Shown: piece after piece, positions 26,865-35,990 of the stretch | Position numbering within the stretch: position 1 is the first letter of the stretch | How the letters are laid out: each line of letters opens with the position of its first letter | Origin: Leisingera aquimarina DSM 24565 | Lineage (GTDB): Bacteria > Pseudomonadota > Alphaproteobacteria > Rhodobacterales > Rhodobacteraceae | Direction of reading: 5' to 3' | DNA: 64,000 nt | Assembly (NCBI RefSeq): GCF_000473165.1 | Contig: NZ_KI421504.1 | Coordinates: 1,022,501 to 1,086,500 of the forward strand | Notes under the pieces: model-generated | What the model saw: the letters and a program-made list of their open reading frames with translations, nothing else | Database searches by the model: none | Told to the model about the DNA's origin: nothing | Position numbers and translations under genes: made by a program

Positions 26865-27389
26865 TTACGCCGATTGACCGTCAGAGTCAACAGTTGCAGG
26901 GGCAGCAGGCAGCCATGTGTTGATCGCATCGGCCAGCCGCTGCGGGCCGATGCCGTTGGTGTAGGCTGTAACCAACGGATGGCGGCCGGCACTCATGCCG
27001 CCATCCAGCACCAGCACCGGGCGGCTGAGCGTGCGGGTGCGGCCCTCGCTGCGGCTGGTGGTGCTTTCCACTTCTGCGTGGGAGAGGTCGGCGAGGCGGT
27101 GCTCCATCTGGCTGTAGCCGAACACCGACTGGCGGCGGATTACGACGCTGCCGCCGGGGCGGTCGAGGATCACCTGCACCCGGCGCACGAACAGGCAGAA
27201 GGCCAGCATCCCCATGCCGCCGCCCGCCAAGGTGAAGATCAGGCCGGGCCAGACCAGGTCGCCGCCCTGGCTGAGCATGCCGACGCCGGCGCCGGCAAAG
27301 ACCAGAATGAAAAAGGCAAGCATGATGCCGATCAGCCAGGGTGTATCGGACAGGATCAGCTGTTCAGGCGTGTTGAGGGTGATTTTCAT
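26865..27389 (-). CDS. membrane protein of unknown function, 174 aa
   Basis: Two hydrophobic helices occupy about 18-36 and 47-68, followed by a soluble beta-rich region (VQVILDRPGGSVVIRRQSVFGYSQMEHRLADL) and a C-terminal helix. The soluble part looks like a small PH-like or bPH-type barrel attached to the membrane. I do not recognise a named family or catalytic residues. It lies between ffh and a divergent EF-G-like gene. Confidence 0.6.
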   Translation of the reverse strand: MKITLNTPEQLILSDTPWLIGIMLAFFILVFAGAGVGMLSQGGDLVWPGLIFTLAGGGMGMLAFCLFVRRVQVILDRPGGSVVIRRQSVFGYSQMEHRLADLSHAEVESTTSRSEGRTRTLSRPVLVLDGGMSAGRHPLVTAYTNGIGPQRLADAINTWLPAAPATVDSDGQSA

Positions 27390-27663
27390 GAGGCCAGCTT
27401 ACCTAGCGGAATGCAGCCATTCAGGGGAAATTGGCGAGGATTGCATCAAATCCGTGCACAGGCCGCCGCCGCTACGCCCTCTGCGTGCTTGACTCGGGGC
27501 GGGGCGCTTGGCCAACATCGGAAGCGGTCCCTTGCTGTTCACTCACCGGCGCGGGCCGCTCAGAGGAGCACCGAGGCAGATCTTCAGCACAGGCAGGCTG
27601 CACGCCCTTGGCGTCCGCGGTCCTAGGCGGGCATTCGCATCAGCTATGGGAGGATCTGAGAAC

Positions 27664-29571
27664 ATGCGCGTTTTCACTATTCTGGGACCGTCGCAGTCCG
27701 GCAAATCAACGCTGGCCACGGCGCTGGCCAATCTGGACAGCGCTGCGGGCAAGCGGCAAGAGGTTGCAGGCGTCGCCGCTTTGCAGCCTTTTTCATTTAT
27801 GGGTGAGGACTGGGCCGCGATCGACATTGCAGGCGGGGCCGACAATCTGGCACAGGCGGGGCCGGCGCTGGCGGCCAGCGATGCTGCCGTCCTCTGCGTT
27901 CCGGCAGATGCCGGGGCTGCGGTGCTGAGCGCGCCGTATTTGCGCAAGCTGGAGGAGGCGGGGATCCCCGCCTTTATTTTTGTCAACCGTATGGACCAGG
28001 CGGCGGATCGCGTGGCGGAAATCGTTGCCGAACTTCAGGCCTATTGCAGCCACAACATCATCTTGCGGCAGGTGCCGATCCGCGAGGATGGCCAGGTTGT
28101 GGGTGCTGTGGATCTGATCTCGGAGCGCGCCTGGCAGTATCAGGAGGGCAAGACTTCGGCGCTGATCGAGCTGCCGGTGGCCATGTACGCGCGCGAGCAG
28201 GAGGCCCGCACCGAGCTTCTGGAAGCGCTGGCAGATTTTGACGACACGCTGCTGGAGGAATTGATCGAGGATCAGAAGGTGATGGCTGAAGAGGCCTATG
28301 AGGTGGCCACCAAGGTGCTGCAGCACAATGACCTGATCCCGGCGCTGATGGGCTCTGCCGAGCATAAGAATGGGATCATGCGGCTGATGAAGTCGCTGCG
28401 CCACGAAGCGCCGGATGTTGGTGTGGCACTGGAGCGGCTGTCGCAGGACGGCGGTGTGGTGGCGGTGGGTTGCATGGCGGATCTGGTCAAGCACCTGGGC
28501 AAGACCGTGATGGTGCGGGCGTTGGACGGCAGTGTCGGCAACGGTGTATCTGTCGGCGGCGCAGCGCTTGGGTCGCTGACGGGCGTCGGGTCCGCGGCAA
28601 ATTCCAGCCTGACACCGGGCGATATGGGGCAGGCGGTGAAATCCGATCACCTCAACCTGGGTTTTGCTTATGGCCGCGATGGAGCAGCTCCGCTGCCGGA
28701 TTGGGCGCAGCCGCGGCCCTCGACCTTCCGCCGGTTGATCACCCCGGTAAATGAACGGGACGATGCCCGCCTGTCCGGCGCGCTGGAGCGTCTGGCGGAA
28801 ATCGACCCGGCGCTGGTGGTGGGGCAGGATGAGGCCAGCGGCCATGTGCTGCTGAATCTGCAGGGGCCGCTGCATATGCGCCGCATCAAGCAGGCCTTGA
28901 AAGAGGAATTCGGGGTCGAGGTGGAGGAAGGGCCGGTGCCGCCGGCGCTGCGCGAGACCATCAAGAAAGCGGTGCAGGTCCATCACCGCCATCGCAAGCA
29001 GTCCGGCGGCGCCGGGCAGTTCGCCGATGTGGTGATCGAGGTGAAGCCCCTGCCACGGGGCAGCGGATTTGTGTTCGAGGAGACGGTGAAGGGCGGTGCT
29101 GTGCCCAAAAACTATATCCCCTCGGTCGAGGCCGGTGCGCGCGAGGCGCTGGCGCAGGGGCTGAACGGCCATCCGGTGGTGGATGTCTGCGTGACGCTGA
29201 AGGACGGCAAGCACCATTCAGTGGACAGTTCCGACTATGCCTTCCGCACTGCGGGCAAGAACGCAGTCAGGGAGGCTATGTCTGAGGCCGGCGCGGTGCT
29301 GCTGCAGCCAATCATGCGGGTGAATATCCATGTGCCCTCGGTGTTCACCGGCGGACTGGTGCCGGTGGTGAGCGGCATGAAAGGTCAGATCCTGGGGTTC
29401 GAGGCTGAGGTTGGCGTGGCCGGCTGGGATGTGTTCGAGACGCTGCTGCCAATGTCGGCGCAGGATGATCTGTGCAGTACCTTGGCCAGCGCTACCCGCG
29501 GCACCGGTTGGTTCAGCACCGATTTCGACCACTATGAAGAGGCGCGGCGGGCGGATTTCGCCGAGGCATAG
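27664..29571 (+). CDS. divergent elongation factor G paralogue
   Basis: A 635-residue EF-G-like GTPase. The P-loop is GPSQSGKST, DxxG appears as DIAGG where true EF-G has a DTPGH-like motif, and NKxD is NRMD. Domains II-V are present, with the domain IV region KQSGGAGQFADVVIEVKPL and the domain V motif SGMKGQILGFE. The missing His after DxxG, which helps hydrolysis in EF-Tu/EF-G, and the shorter length set it apart from the main FusA. It resembles the FusA2-like proteins annotated in many Alphaproteobacteria, with no settled role. GGGAGG stands before the ATG at 27664. Confidence 0.82.
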   Translation: MRVFTILGPSQSGKSTLATALANLDSAAGKRQEVAGVAALQPFSFMGEDWAAIDIAGGADNLAQAGPALAASDAAVLCVPADAGAAVLSAPYLRKLEEAGIPAFIFVNRMDQAADRVAEIVAELQAYCSHNIILRQVPIREDGQVVGAVDLISERAWQYQEGKTSALIELPVAMYAREQEARTELLEALADFDDTLLEELIEDQKVMAEEAYEVATKVLQHNDLIPALMGSAEHKNGIMRLMKSLRHEAPDVGVALERLSQDGGVVAVGCMADLVKHLGKTVMVRALDGSVGNGVSVGGAALGSLTGVGSAANSSLTPGDMGQAVKSDHLNLGFAYGRDGAAPLPDWAQPRPSTFRRLITPVNERDDARLSGALERLAEIDPALVVGQDEASGHVLLNLQGPLHMRRIKQALKEEFGVEVEEGPVPPALRETIKKAVQVHHRHRKQSGGAGQFADVVIEVKPLPRGSGFVFEETVKGGAVPKNYIPSVEAGAREALAQGLNGHPVVDVCVTLKDGKHHSVDSSDYAFRTAGKNAVREAMSEAGAVLLQPIMRVNIHVPSVFTGGLVPVVSGMKGQILGFEAEVGVAGWDVFETLLPMSAQDDLCSTLASATRGTGWFSTDFDHYEEARRADFAEA

Positions 29572-29678
29572 CAGCGAACTGGCGCAAAACGGGGCACAGG
29601 CGGCGGAACAGCTCTTGCGCCCCGGTGCCGTTTTGCGTGATCTGCGCAGCAACCCGGAATGGCTTGCGGAGAAAAATC

Positions 29679-30206
29679 ATGGATGCGTCATCGGCTTATC
29701 AGGACAGTCTGCCCATTTCCTCGGATGCGCTGCTGAGGCAGCTGGACGACTGGGACATTGCCTATCAGCTGCATACCCATGTGCCGCTGCGCACGGTGGA
29801 GGATGCCAAGGGCGTCGAGGAGCAGTTCATGGTGCCGGGTGAGAACGCGCTGCGGCTGAAGAACCTGTATCTGCGCGACAAGAAGAAGCGGAACTATCTG
29901 GTGACGCTGCAGCAGGACCGCGAGATCGACCTGAAAAGCTTGGGCACGGAGATCGGGGCCGGCAACCTGTCGTTCGGCTCGGCTGACCGGCTGCTGGATA
30001 ATCTCGGCATCCGCCCCGGCGCGGTCAGCCCGCTGGCAATGATCACCGGCGCGGAAAAGGGCGTGACCTTTTATTTGGACGCGCAGGCGCAAGACGCAGA
30101 CGTGATCTATATGCATCCGCTGGTCAATGACCGCACGGTGGCGATGGCGGGGGCGGATGTGATGGCGTTTTTTGAGAAAACCGGCGTCGAGGTGCGCTGG
30201 GTCTAA
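29679..30206 (+). CDS. ProX/YbaK-type prolyl-tRNA-synthetase-associated deacylase
   Basis: A 175-residue single-domain protein of the INS/YbaK superfamily. The features are LDDWDIAYQLHTHVPLRTVEDA, GENALRLKNLYLRDKKKRNYLV, GAGNLSFGSADRLL and ITGAEKGVTFYLD. Free-standing ProX/PrdX proteins remove mischarged alanine from tRNA-Pro, a second check on ProRS errors. The ATG at 29679 is chosen over 29625 because it begins the conserved region. The last four bases overlap the convergent racemase gene. Confidence 0.85.
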   Translation: MDASSAYQDSLPISSDALLRQLDDWDIAYQLHTHVPLRTVEDAKGVEEQFMVPGENALRLKNLYLRDKKKRNYLVTLQQDREIDLKSLGTEIGAGNLSFGSADRLLDNLGIRPGAVSPLAMITGAEKGVTFYLDAQAQDADVIYMHPLVNDRTVAMAGADVMAFFEKTGVEVRWV

Positions 30207-30955
30207 CCGGGCCGTTCGTCTTCCAGCGCCAGGTCCAGCGCGGCGGCGGCATGGGCGGCTGAGGGGTTCACGAACAGGAAGCCACCGGCCTTGAAGCTGA
30301 CATCATCCAGATGATCGGGAAAGGCCAGCGGCAGCTCGGTGCAGGCCAGCAGAATGGCGTCGCCGGGCTTGACGTGTTTGGCGCTGAAGCGCAGTAGGCG
30401 CGCCTGCGCGGTGGCGGAAGCGCCGCCATAGAAATCCTCGTCAATCATGGCCTGCATTTCGGCTATCTCGGCCTGCGGCAGGGGATCGTTGGCGCTGACT
30501 CCGTGTGCGGCGAGCACATTGGCGTAATTGCGGTCCTGCATGGTGACGGTGGTACCCAGCACCAGCGCCCGGGTGGCACCTGTTTGCGCTGTGGCTTCTG
30601 CTGTTGCGTCGAAGATGCTGAGGATCGGCATCATCACTCCGTCGCGGATCGCATGCAGCCGGGCGTGCGGCGTGTTGGAGGCGATCAGGGCGAAATCGCA
30701 GCCCGCGCGTTCCAGCGTCAGCATCGCCTCGCGGAAGACAGCATCAAAAGCGGCCCAGCTGGCTTCATCGCCGGGGCGGCCGCGCAAGGATCTGGTCTGC
30801 GCCTGCACTACGGATTCAATGGTGATCGGCGGCACCGGCAGCGGAGAACCTGCGCCGCGGGCTGCAAAGAACGCTCCGGCGCCTTCGCAGATGGCGCGGT
30901 AGTAATCGAGAGTGGAGGCCCAGCCGACGCCGCCGAGGATGCCGATCTTCTTCAT
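30203..30955 (-). CDS. aspartate/glutamate racemase-family protein with Ser in place of the first Cys
   Basis: A 250-residue protein of the Asp/Glu racemase fold, beginning MKKIGILGGVGWASTLDYY. The second catalytic motif LLACTELPL keeps its cysteine. At the first motif the family usually has CNTxH; here it is ASNTPH, so the first cysteine is replaced by Ser. Members with one Cys changed to Thr or Ser include the broad-specificity YgeA group. It may therefore racemise other amino acids or only one enantiomer. The ATG at 30955 matches the family start. Confidence 0.8.
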   Translation of the reverse strand: MKKIGILGGVGWASTLDYYRAICEGAGAFFAARGAGSPLPVPPITIESVVQAQTRSLRGRPGDEASWAAFDAVFREAMLTLERAGCDFALIASNTPHARLHAIRDGVMMPILSIFDATAEATAQTGATRALVLGTTVTMQDRNYANVLAAHGVSANDPLPQAEIAEMQAMIDEDFYGGASATAQARLLRFSAKHVKPGDAILLACTELPLAFPDHLDDVSFKAGGFLFVNPSAAHAAAALDLALEDERPG

Positions 30956-31079
30956 GGAAATGCTTGTGCCTTGCGAATGTGCTGCGGCCAACTTGCACAG
31001 ATCCGGGCAGGCTGCCAAACGTTAAAATGCCGCCAGCCGGGGTGCGGTTGACGGCAGATGCGCTGGGCGGAGCAGGGGG

Positions 31080-31661
31080 TCAGGCCGCCAGCGCGTCGAT
31101 CTGATTCTTTGCCTTGGCCAGGGCGCTGTCAGCGTCGACCATCAGGGCGTCAGCGGCCACGATTTCAACCTCGGTGATACCGATGAATCCCAGCACGTGG
31201 CGCAGGTAGGTGGTGGCAAAATCGATGTCAGAACCCGCCTGGGTGCCGCCGGAAGCCACCGCGATGATGGCGCGCTTGCCTTCCAAGAGGCCGACGGGGC
31301 CGGTTTCCTCATAGCGGAAGGTGACACCCACGCGGGCCACTAGATCGATCCAGGCCTTGAGCGTGGAAGGGACCGAAAAGTTGTAGATTGGCGTGCCGAT
31401 CACGATGGTATCGGCCTGCTTGAGTTCCTCCACCAGCGAGTCGGAAAGAGCGAGCAGCTGCTTCTGTTCGTCGCTGCGCTGGTCTGCCGGGGTGAAGTTG
31501 GCCCCGACCCAGGCGCCGTCCAGCAGCGGCAGCGGTGCAGCCAGATCGCGGCGGATCACATGGGAGGCGCCAAGGCGGCTGGTGATCTGCGCGGAGAGAT
31601 CGCGGGAAACGGAGCCGTCGGTGCGGGCGGAGGAGTCGATATGGAGGATGGTACGGGTCAT
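31080..31661 (-). CDS. azoR: FMN-dependent NADH:quinone/azo oxidoreductase
   Basis: A 193-residue flavodoxin-fold enzyme of the AzoR family, which reduces quinones and azo compounds with two-electron transfer from NADH. IDSSARTDGSVSRDL binds the FMN phosphate, GTPIYNFSVPSTLKAWID lies over the flavin, and AIIAVASGGT forms the next flavin loop. Length is normal. It is divergent from a LysR gene across 125 nt, the usual arrangement for a regulator and its target. Confidence 0.92.
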   Translation of the reverse strand: MTRTILHIDSSARTDGSVSRDLSAQITSRLGASHVIRRDLAAPLPLLDGAWVGANFTPADQRSDEQKQLLALSDSLVEELKQADTIVIGTPIYNFSVPSTLKAWIDLVARVGVTFRYEETGPVGLLEGKRAIIAVASGGTQAGSDIDFATTYLRHVLGFIGITEVEIVAADALMVDADSALAKAKNQIDALAA

Positions 31662-31701
31662 TACGGTATTCCTGTGCTTGTTGCTGACAGGAATTTGGGT
31701 T

Positions 31702-31721
31702 ATTGCATTTTCGAACGCAAT
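31702..31721. promoter_or_regulatory. inverted repeat between azoR and its LysR regulator
   Basis: ATTGC and GCAAT are separated by ten bases, in the gap between divergent azoR and lysR genes. Spacing and T-N11-A form suit a LysR-type binding site. It is the only clear symmetry I see there; the link to this regulator is an inference. Confidence 0.42.
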
Positions 31722-31786
31722 GCCGCTTTGGCCACATTGATTGTGCGTTTTTGCAAATATGCTATTCCGCCGGCAAGGAGGCTGCC

Positions 31787-32665
31787 ATGGATAATTGGGA
31801 CGAAGTCCGCACCGCCTATCAAGTGGCCCGCATGGGCACGGTCAGTGGTGCTGCCGAGGTGCTGGGCGTGCATCATGCCACGGTGATCCGGCATATTGAT
31901 GCGATCGAGGCGCGGCTGGGTGTCAAGCTGTTTCAGCGCCATGCCCGCGGCTATACGCCGACGGAATCCGGGCAGGACCTGTTGCAGGTGGCACAGGCGA
32001 CCGACGACCAGTTCAACCAGCTTGTCGGACGGCTGAAGGGGCAGGGCGATGATGTCTCGGGCGAGCTGGTGGTGACCTCGCTGGCGTCTTTCACGCCGAT
32101 GATGGTGCCGGCGCTGAAACTGTTCCAGGACATGCATCCAGGGCTGATCATCCGCTATCTGACGGGCGACCGGCTGTTCCGGCTGGAATACGGCGAAGCG
32201 CATGTGGCGGTGCGGGCAGGCAATGCGCCGGATCAGCCCGATAATGTGGTGCAGCCCTTCATGACGCAGCAGATCGGGCTTTATGCCTCCAAGGCCTATG
32301 CCGAAAAATACGGGCTGCTGCAGGGGGTCGAGGATCTGGCGAACCACCGGTTTGTCGGCCAGGACGACGAGAACAGCCGGGCGCCGTTTTCACGCTGGCT
32401 GCGGGCCAATGCGCCGGCTGAGGCAATCGCTTTCCGCTGTACCGATGGTTTTACCTTGAAGGACGCGGTGCGCAGCGGTGCGGGAATTGGTTTCATGCCG
32501 GCCTGGGAGGCGCGGCGGCAGCCGGATCTGGTGGAGATGATGTCACCCCGGGAAGACTGGCAGGGCGCGCTGTGGCTGGTGACCCATGTGGATCTGCACC
32601 GCACCACCAAAGTGCAGGCGTTCCTGACGTTCCTCAAGGAACAGGTAAAGGACTGGCAGTTGTGA
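31787..32665 (+). CDS. LysR-family transcriptional regulator
   Basis: A 292-residue LysR protein. The winged helix covers YQVARMGTVSGAAEVLGVHHATVIRHIDAIEARLG, followed by LFQRHARGYTPTESG, and the co-inducer domain follows to the end. CAAGGAGG precedes the ATG at 31787. It is divergent from azoR and overlaps the start of an EamA transporter gene by four bases (GTGA), so it may control both the azoreductase and the exporter in response to a quinone-like or electrophilic compound. Confidence 0.87.
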   Translation: MDNWDEVRTAYQVARMGTVSGAAEVLGVHHATVIRHIDAIEARLGVKLFQRHARGYTPTESGQDLLQVAQATDDQFNQLVGRLKGQGDDVSGELVVTSLASFTPMMVPALKLFQDMHPGLIIRYLTGDRLFRLEYGEAHVAVRAGNAPDQPDNVVQPFMTQQIGLYASKAYAEKYGLLQGVEDLANHRFVGQDDENSRAPFSRWLRANAPAEAIAFRCTDGFTLKDAVRSGAGIGFMPAWEARRQPDLVEMMSPREDWQGALWLVTHVDLHRTTKVQAFLTFLKEQVKDWQL

Positions 32666-33558
32666 GCGAGGCACTGCGCGGGCATCTGGCGATGCTGCTG
32701 TTTTCGGCGCTGGTGGCGGGGTCGTTCTCGCTGGGGGTAATGGTGGCCAACGAGATTGCGCCGGCCGCACTGAATGCGGCGCGGTTCGGCATCGCCGCTG
32801 TGGTCATTGGTGTAGCGGCGCTGGCCACCACCGGGCTGCAGCGGGTGCATTTCCGCGCGCCTTGGCGGTTTGCGGTGCTGGGCGGGCTGTTTGGCGGTTA
32901 CTTCGTGCTGATGTTCTACGGGCTGCAGACGGCGGCGCCGGTCAGTGCGGCGGCGGTGTTCACGCTGGTGCCGGTGATGAGCGCCGTGTTCGGCTGGCTG
33001 CTGCTGCGGCAGATCACCACCGGCTGGATGGCCCTTGCGCTGGCGATTGGCGCGGCAGGCGCGGTCTGGGTGATCGTGCGCGGCGACCTGGGTGCCCTGG
33101 CGGCGTTTGAGATCGGTCCGGGAGAGATCATTTATTTCTGGGGATGCGTCTTGCATGCCATCTATACGCCGATGGTGCGCAAGCTGAACCGGGGCGAACC
33201 GGCGGTGGTCTTTACTTTCGGCATGCTGCTGGCAGGCGGCGCGCTGCTGGCGGTGTTCGGCTGGCAGGACATTCTGGCCACCGATTGGGCCGCGCTGCCC
33301 GGCATCGTCTGGATCGGCCTGTTCTACCTAGCGGTCTGTGCCAGCTCTGCCACCTTTGTGCTGCTGCAGTATGCGGCGATGCGGCTGCCTTCGGCCAAGG
33401 TGATGGCCTATACCTACCTCACCCCCAGCTGGGTGATCCTGTGGGAGATCGCGCTGGGCCGCGGCGCACCGCCGGGTCTAGTGCTGATCGGGGTGGCGAT
33501 GTCGGTGGTGGCGCTGGTTATGCTGCTGGAAGGGGCCCGGGAGCGGGTTCCGGCCTGA
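32662..33558 (+). CDS. EamA-family (DMT) transporter, LysR-coupled
   Basis: A 298-residue membrane protein with ten hydrophobic segments in two EamA repeats. The first repeat has ALNAARFGIAAVVIG and FYGLQTAAPVSAAAVFTLVPV; the second has LQYAAMRLPSAKVMAYTYLTPSWVI. The GTG at 32662 overlaps the LysR stop, so the genes are probably translationally coupled. Drug/metabolite transporters of this type export amino acids or small toxic compounds. The substrate is not evident. Confidence 0.85.
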   Translation: MSEALRGHLAMLLFSALVAGSFSLGVMVANEIAPAALNAARFGIAAVVIGVAALATTGLQRVHFRAPWRFAVLGGLFGGYFVLMFYGLQTAAPVSAAAVFTLVPVMSAVFGWLLLRQITTGWMALALAIGAAGAVWVIVRGDLGALAAFEIGPGEIIYFWGCVLHAIYTPMVRKLNRGEPAVVFTFGMLLAGGALLAVFGWQDILATDWAALPGIVWIGLFYLAVCASSATFVLLQYAAMRLPSAKVMAYTYLTPSWVILWEIALGRGAPPGLVLIGVAMSVVALVMLLEGARERVPA

Positions 33559-33673
33559 TTGCAGCGGGCGTGCCCTCCGGCGGCCCTTGCCCGACGCTTG
33601 CGGCAGGTCAACGCAATTCCCTTGTTTTCCGCTACACTGGTCCTGAGGGACTCTTCGGACAGAGGAGGAAACA

Positions 33674-34084
33674 ATGTTCAAGCATATCATGGTGCCCGTT
33701 GACCTGCACATGCCCGCAACGGTCAAAAAAGCTCTGGATGTGGCGGCGGATTTTGCCAAAAATCACGGCTCGCGCGTGACGCTGGTGCATGTGACGGATC
33801 AGCAGGTCAAGCGCGGGCATACGGTAGGGCCGTCTGGTGAAGAGCTGGCGGATCTGGCAAGCAGGATGGCGACGCAGACCGGGGGCAGGGTTGAAGGGCT
33901 GCCGGTCTATTCCGTGGATGTCGGGTCAGAGATCGACTCCCTCCTGCCCCGGACCGCAAAAGAGCTGGAAGTAGACCTGGTTGTGATGGGCACCCATATG
34001 CCCGGGATCCTGGACTATGTGTTTTCGTCACATGCCAGCCATCTGGTGCTGCATTCCGAAGCGTCGGTGTTTGTGGTGCGCTAG
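33674..34084 (+). CDS. universal stress protein
   Basis: A 136-residue UspA-like protein. It begins FKHIMVPVDLHMPATVKKAL, has the GTH-like ATP-binding region VVMGTHMPGILDYVFSSHASHLVLHSEASVFVV, and a normal length. GGAGGAAAC stands before the ATG. These proteins form dimers and many bind ATP; expression usually rises in stationary phase or under stress. It overlaps the end of a convergent ArsR gene by four bases. Confidence 0.92.
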   Translation: MFKHIMVPVDLHMPATVKKALDVAADFAKNHGSRVTLVHVTDQQVKRGHTVGPSGEELADLASRMATQTGGRVEGLPVYSVDVGSEIDSLLPRTAKELEVDLVVMGTHMPGILDYVFSSHASHLVLHSEASVFVVR

Positions 34085-34425
34085 CCGTCCGGCTGCGCGT
34101 CCTCGGACAGGTGCTCGGCCTCCAGGAAGCGTTCAAAGGCATCCAGGTTGACCGGTTCGAACTGACCGAAGCCTTGCATCCAGACCGAGGCCGCGCGCAG
34201 GGCATCCGGTTGCAGCTTGCACCATTTGACCCGGCCGTGCTTTTCCTGCGCGATTAACCCTGCGCGGGTCAGGATCGCCAGGTGTTTTGAAATCGCCGCC
34301 AGTGACATCTCGAACGGTTCCGCCACGTCGGTCACCGCCATGTCGTCCTCCAACAGCATGGTGAGAATTGCCCGGCGGGTCGGGTCGGCCAAGGCCGCAA
34401 AGACAGTGTCGAGAGGGTCGCTCAT
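34081..34425 (-). CDS. ArsR-family transcriptional regulator
   Basis: A 114-residue winged-helix protein. LADPTRRAILTMLLEDDMAVTDVAE and the recognition helix SLAAISKHLAILTRAGLI, followed by KHGRVKWCKLQPD, are typical. I see no cysteine metal site (CxC) in the recognition helix, so it may respond to something other than a metal. It is divergent from an EamA gene across 88 nt and may repress it. Confidence 0.88.
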   Translation of the reverse strand: MSDPLDTVFAALADPTRRAILTMLLEDDMAVTDVAEPFEMSLAAISKHLAILTRAGLIAQEKHGRVKWCKLQPDALRAASVWMQGFGQFEPVNLDAFERFLEAEHLSEDAQPDG

Positions 34426-34513
34426 GCCTGATACTCCTATCCACCGTCCGGCAGTTTGACAATCTGTCCTGAACCGTCATGGTGGCGCCTTTCAAGCGCA
34501 CGGGGAAGATGGC

Positions 34514-35410
34514 ATGGCACTGAAATACTGGCTGGTGATTTTCGTTCTCGGCATCGGCTGGGGCATGTCGTTCATGTTCAACGCCATCCTGCTGCGCGAA
34601 CTGGGACCGCTGTCGGTGTCGATGGGCCGGGTCGGGTTTGGTGCGCTGGGCTGCTGGATCTATGTGCTGGCGGCGCGCAAACGGGTGCCGACGGATCCCG
34701 GGCGCTGGCTGGCATTGTTCGGCTTTGGTGTGCTTAGCTATGCCGGTCCATTTGCATTCTATGCGCTGGGCCAACAGCATATCGCCAGCGGTGTAGCAGG
34801 CATCGTAAATGCCACTACCCCGGCGCTGGCGGTGGTTGTCTCGCATTTCTGGTCCGGCGGCGAGCGCGCAACCGGGCTGAAGTCGTTAGGGGTGGTCTGC
34901 GGGTTCCTTGGTATCGTGCTGCTGTCACTGCCCCTGCTGGAAAGCGGCCAGTCGTCAGAGATCTGGGCGGTTCTGATCACCCTTTGCGCGCCCTTGTGCT
35001 ATGCGTTCTCGGTCAATTTCGCGCGCAGTTTCCGGAACATGGAGCCGGTGGTGCTGGTGGCGATTGCGTTGACCGGCGCCACCGCTGCGATTGCACCGCT
35101 GGCCATCTGGAGCGAAGGCCTGCCGCATGTGACGCGGATGGAGACCTGGGCCTCCTTGTTCATCATCGGTTTTGTGCTGACCTCAGCCGCGTTCATTGTC
35201 TTTTACTGGGTGCTGCCCAAGGTGGGGCCAACCAACATCACCCTGCCGACGCTGATCGCGCCGGTTTCGGCGCTGTTCCTGGGGACCTTCGTCTTGAAGG
35301 AGCAGCTGCTGGCAGAGCATCTGTGGGGTATGGCAGCGATCCTGCTGGGATTGTTGCTGATCGACGGACGGATTGTGCGCTGGCGAATGGCAAAACCGCC
35401 CATTCGCTAA
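34514..35410 (+). CDS. EamA-family (DMT) transporter, ArsR-linked
   Basis: A 298-residue membrane protein with about ten helices in two repeats. The first repeat shows RVGFGALGCWIYVLAA and FYALGQQHIASGVAGIVNATTPALAVVV; the second shows FIVFYWVLPKVGPTNITLPTLIAPVSALFLG. It is related to but clearly different from the EamA protein encoded at 32662. The divergent ArsR gene is the likely controller. Substrate unknown. Confidence 0.85.
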   Translation: MALKYWLVIFVLGIGWGMSFMFNAILLRELGPLSVSMGRVGFGALGCWIYVLAARKRVPTDPGRWLALFGFGVLSYAGPFAFYALGQQHIASGVAGIVNATTPALAVVVSHFWSGGERATGLKSLGVVCGFLGIVLLSLPLLESGQSSEIWAVLITLCAPLCYAFSVNFARSFRNMEPVVLVAIALTGATAAIAPLAIWSEGLPHVTRMETWASLFIIGFVLTSAAFIVFYWVLPKVGPTNITLPTLIAPVSALFLGTFVLKEQLLAEHLWGMAAILLGLLLIDGRIVRWRMAKPPIR

Positions 35411-35605
35411 AATCAACCTTTTGGTTGAATATGGATTCCTGCGCAGTTTGGCGCTAACGGCGGCTGCGACAGAGCAGCGCGATGCGCGGTTCGTTGTAAA
35501 ATATTCATTAAAAACAAAGTCTTGAACGCACTTTAAATCTTCAATCCTTGTAATTGACTCCTAAGTCCCGTGGCCTTAGCACCCTGCATAGAAATTCGCG
35601 TGAGG

Positions 35606-35950
35606 ATGGCGCCCGTGACCGACGACGACCAAAAGCAGCGCATGGCGCAGCTGGAGGAGAAGCTCGCGGCGGCGCGTAAGGCACAACAGCCCAAGCCGCG
35701 TGCGGATGAGCACTATTCCATGGCCAATCAGGCCTGGCGGATGGTGATTGAATTGGTGGCCGGTCTAGGGATCGGCTTTGGCATCGGATACGGGCTGGAC
35801 CTTCTGTTTGGAACCCTGCCCATCTTCATGGTGCTGTTTATAATGCTGGGCCTTGCGGCCGGAGTGAAGACGATGCTTCGCACCGCGCAAGAGATCCAGG
35901 AACAGAAACTGGCCGATGAGGCCAAGAAAAACGCGCAAGACCGGGACTGA
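35606..35950 (+). CDS. atpI: ATP synthase assembly protein I (AtpI)
   Basis: A 114-residue protein with a charged N-terminus and two hydrophobic helices (about 44-67 and 72-92). [18 protein letters not shown] and [20 protein letters not shown] are characteristic of AtpI, which assists c-ring assembly and magnesium entry. It heads the F0 operon, with 40 nt to atpB. The start may be the ATG at 35606 or a GTG at 35618 preceded by GAGGA. The 195-nt region before it is AT-rich and should hold the operon promoter. Confidence 0.85.
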   Translation: MAPVTDDDQKQRMAQLEEKLAAARKAQQPKPRADEHYSMANQAWRMVIELVAGLGIGFGIGYGLDLLFGTLPIFMVLFIMLGLAAGVKTMLRTAQEIQEQKLADEAKKNAQDRD

Positions 35951-35990
35951 TCCGACGGGATCAAATGCCGGCGACAGGAGAAGCGGACCG

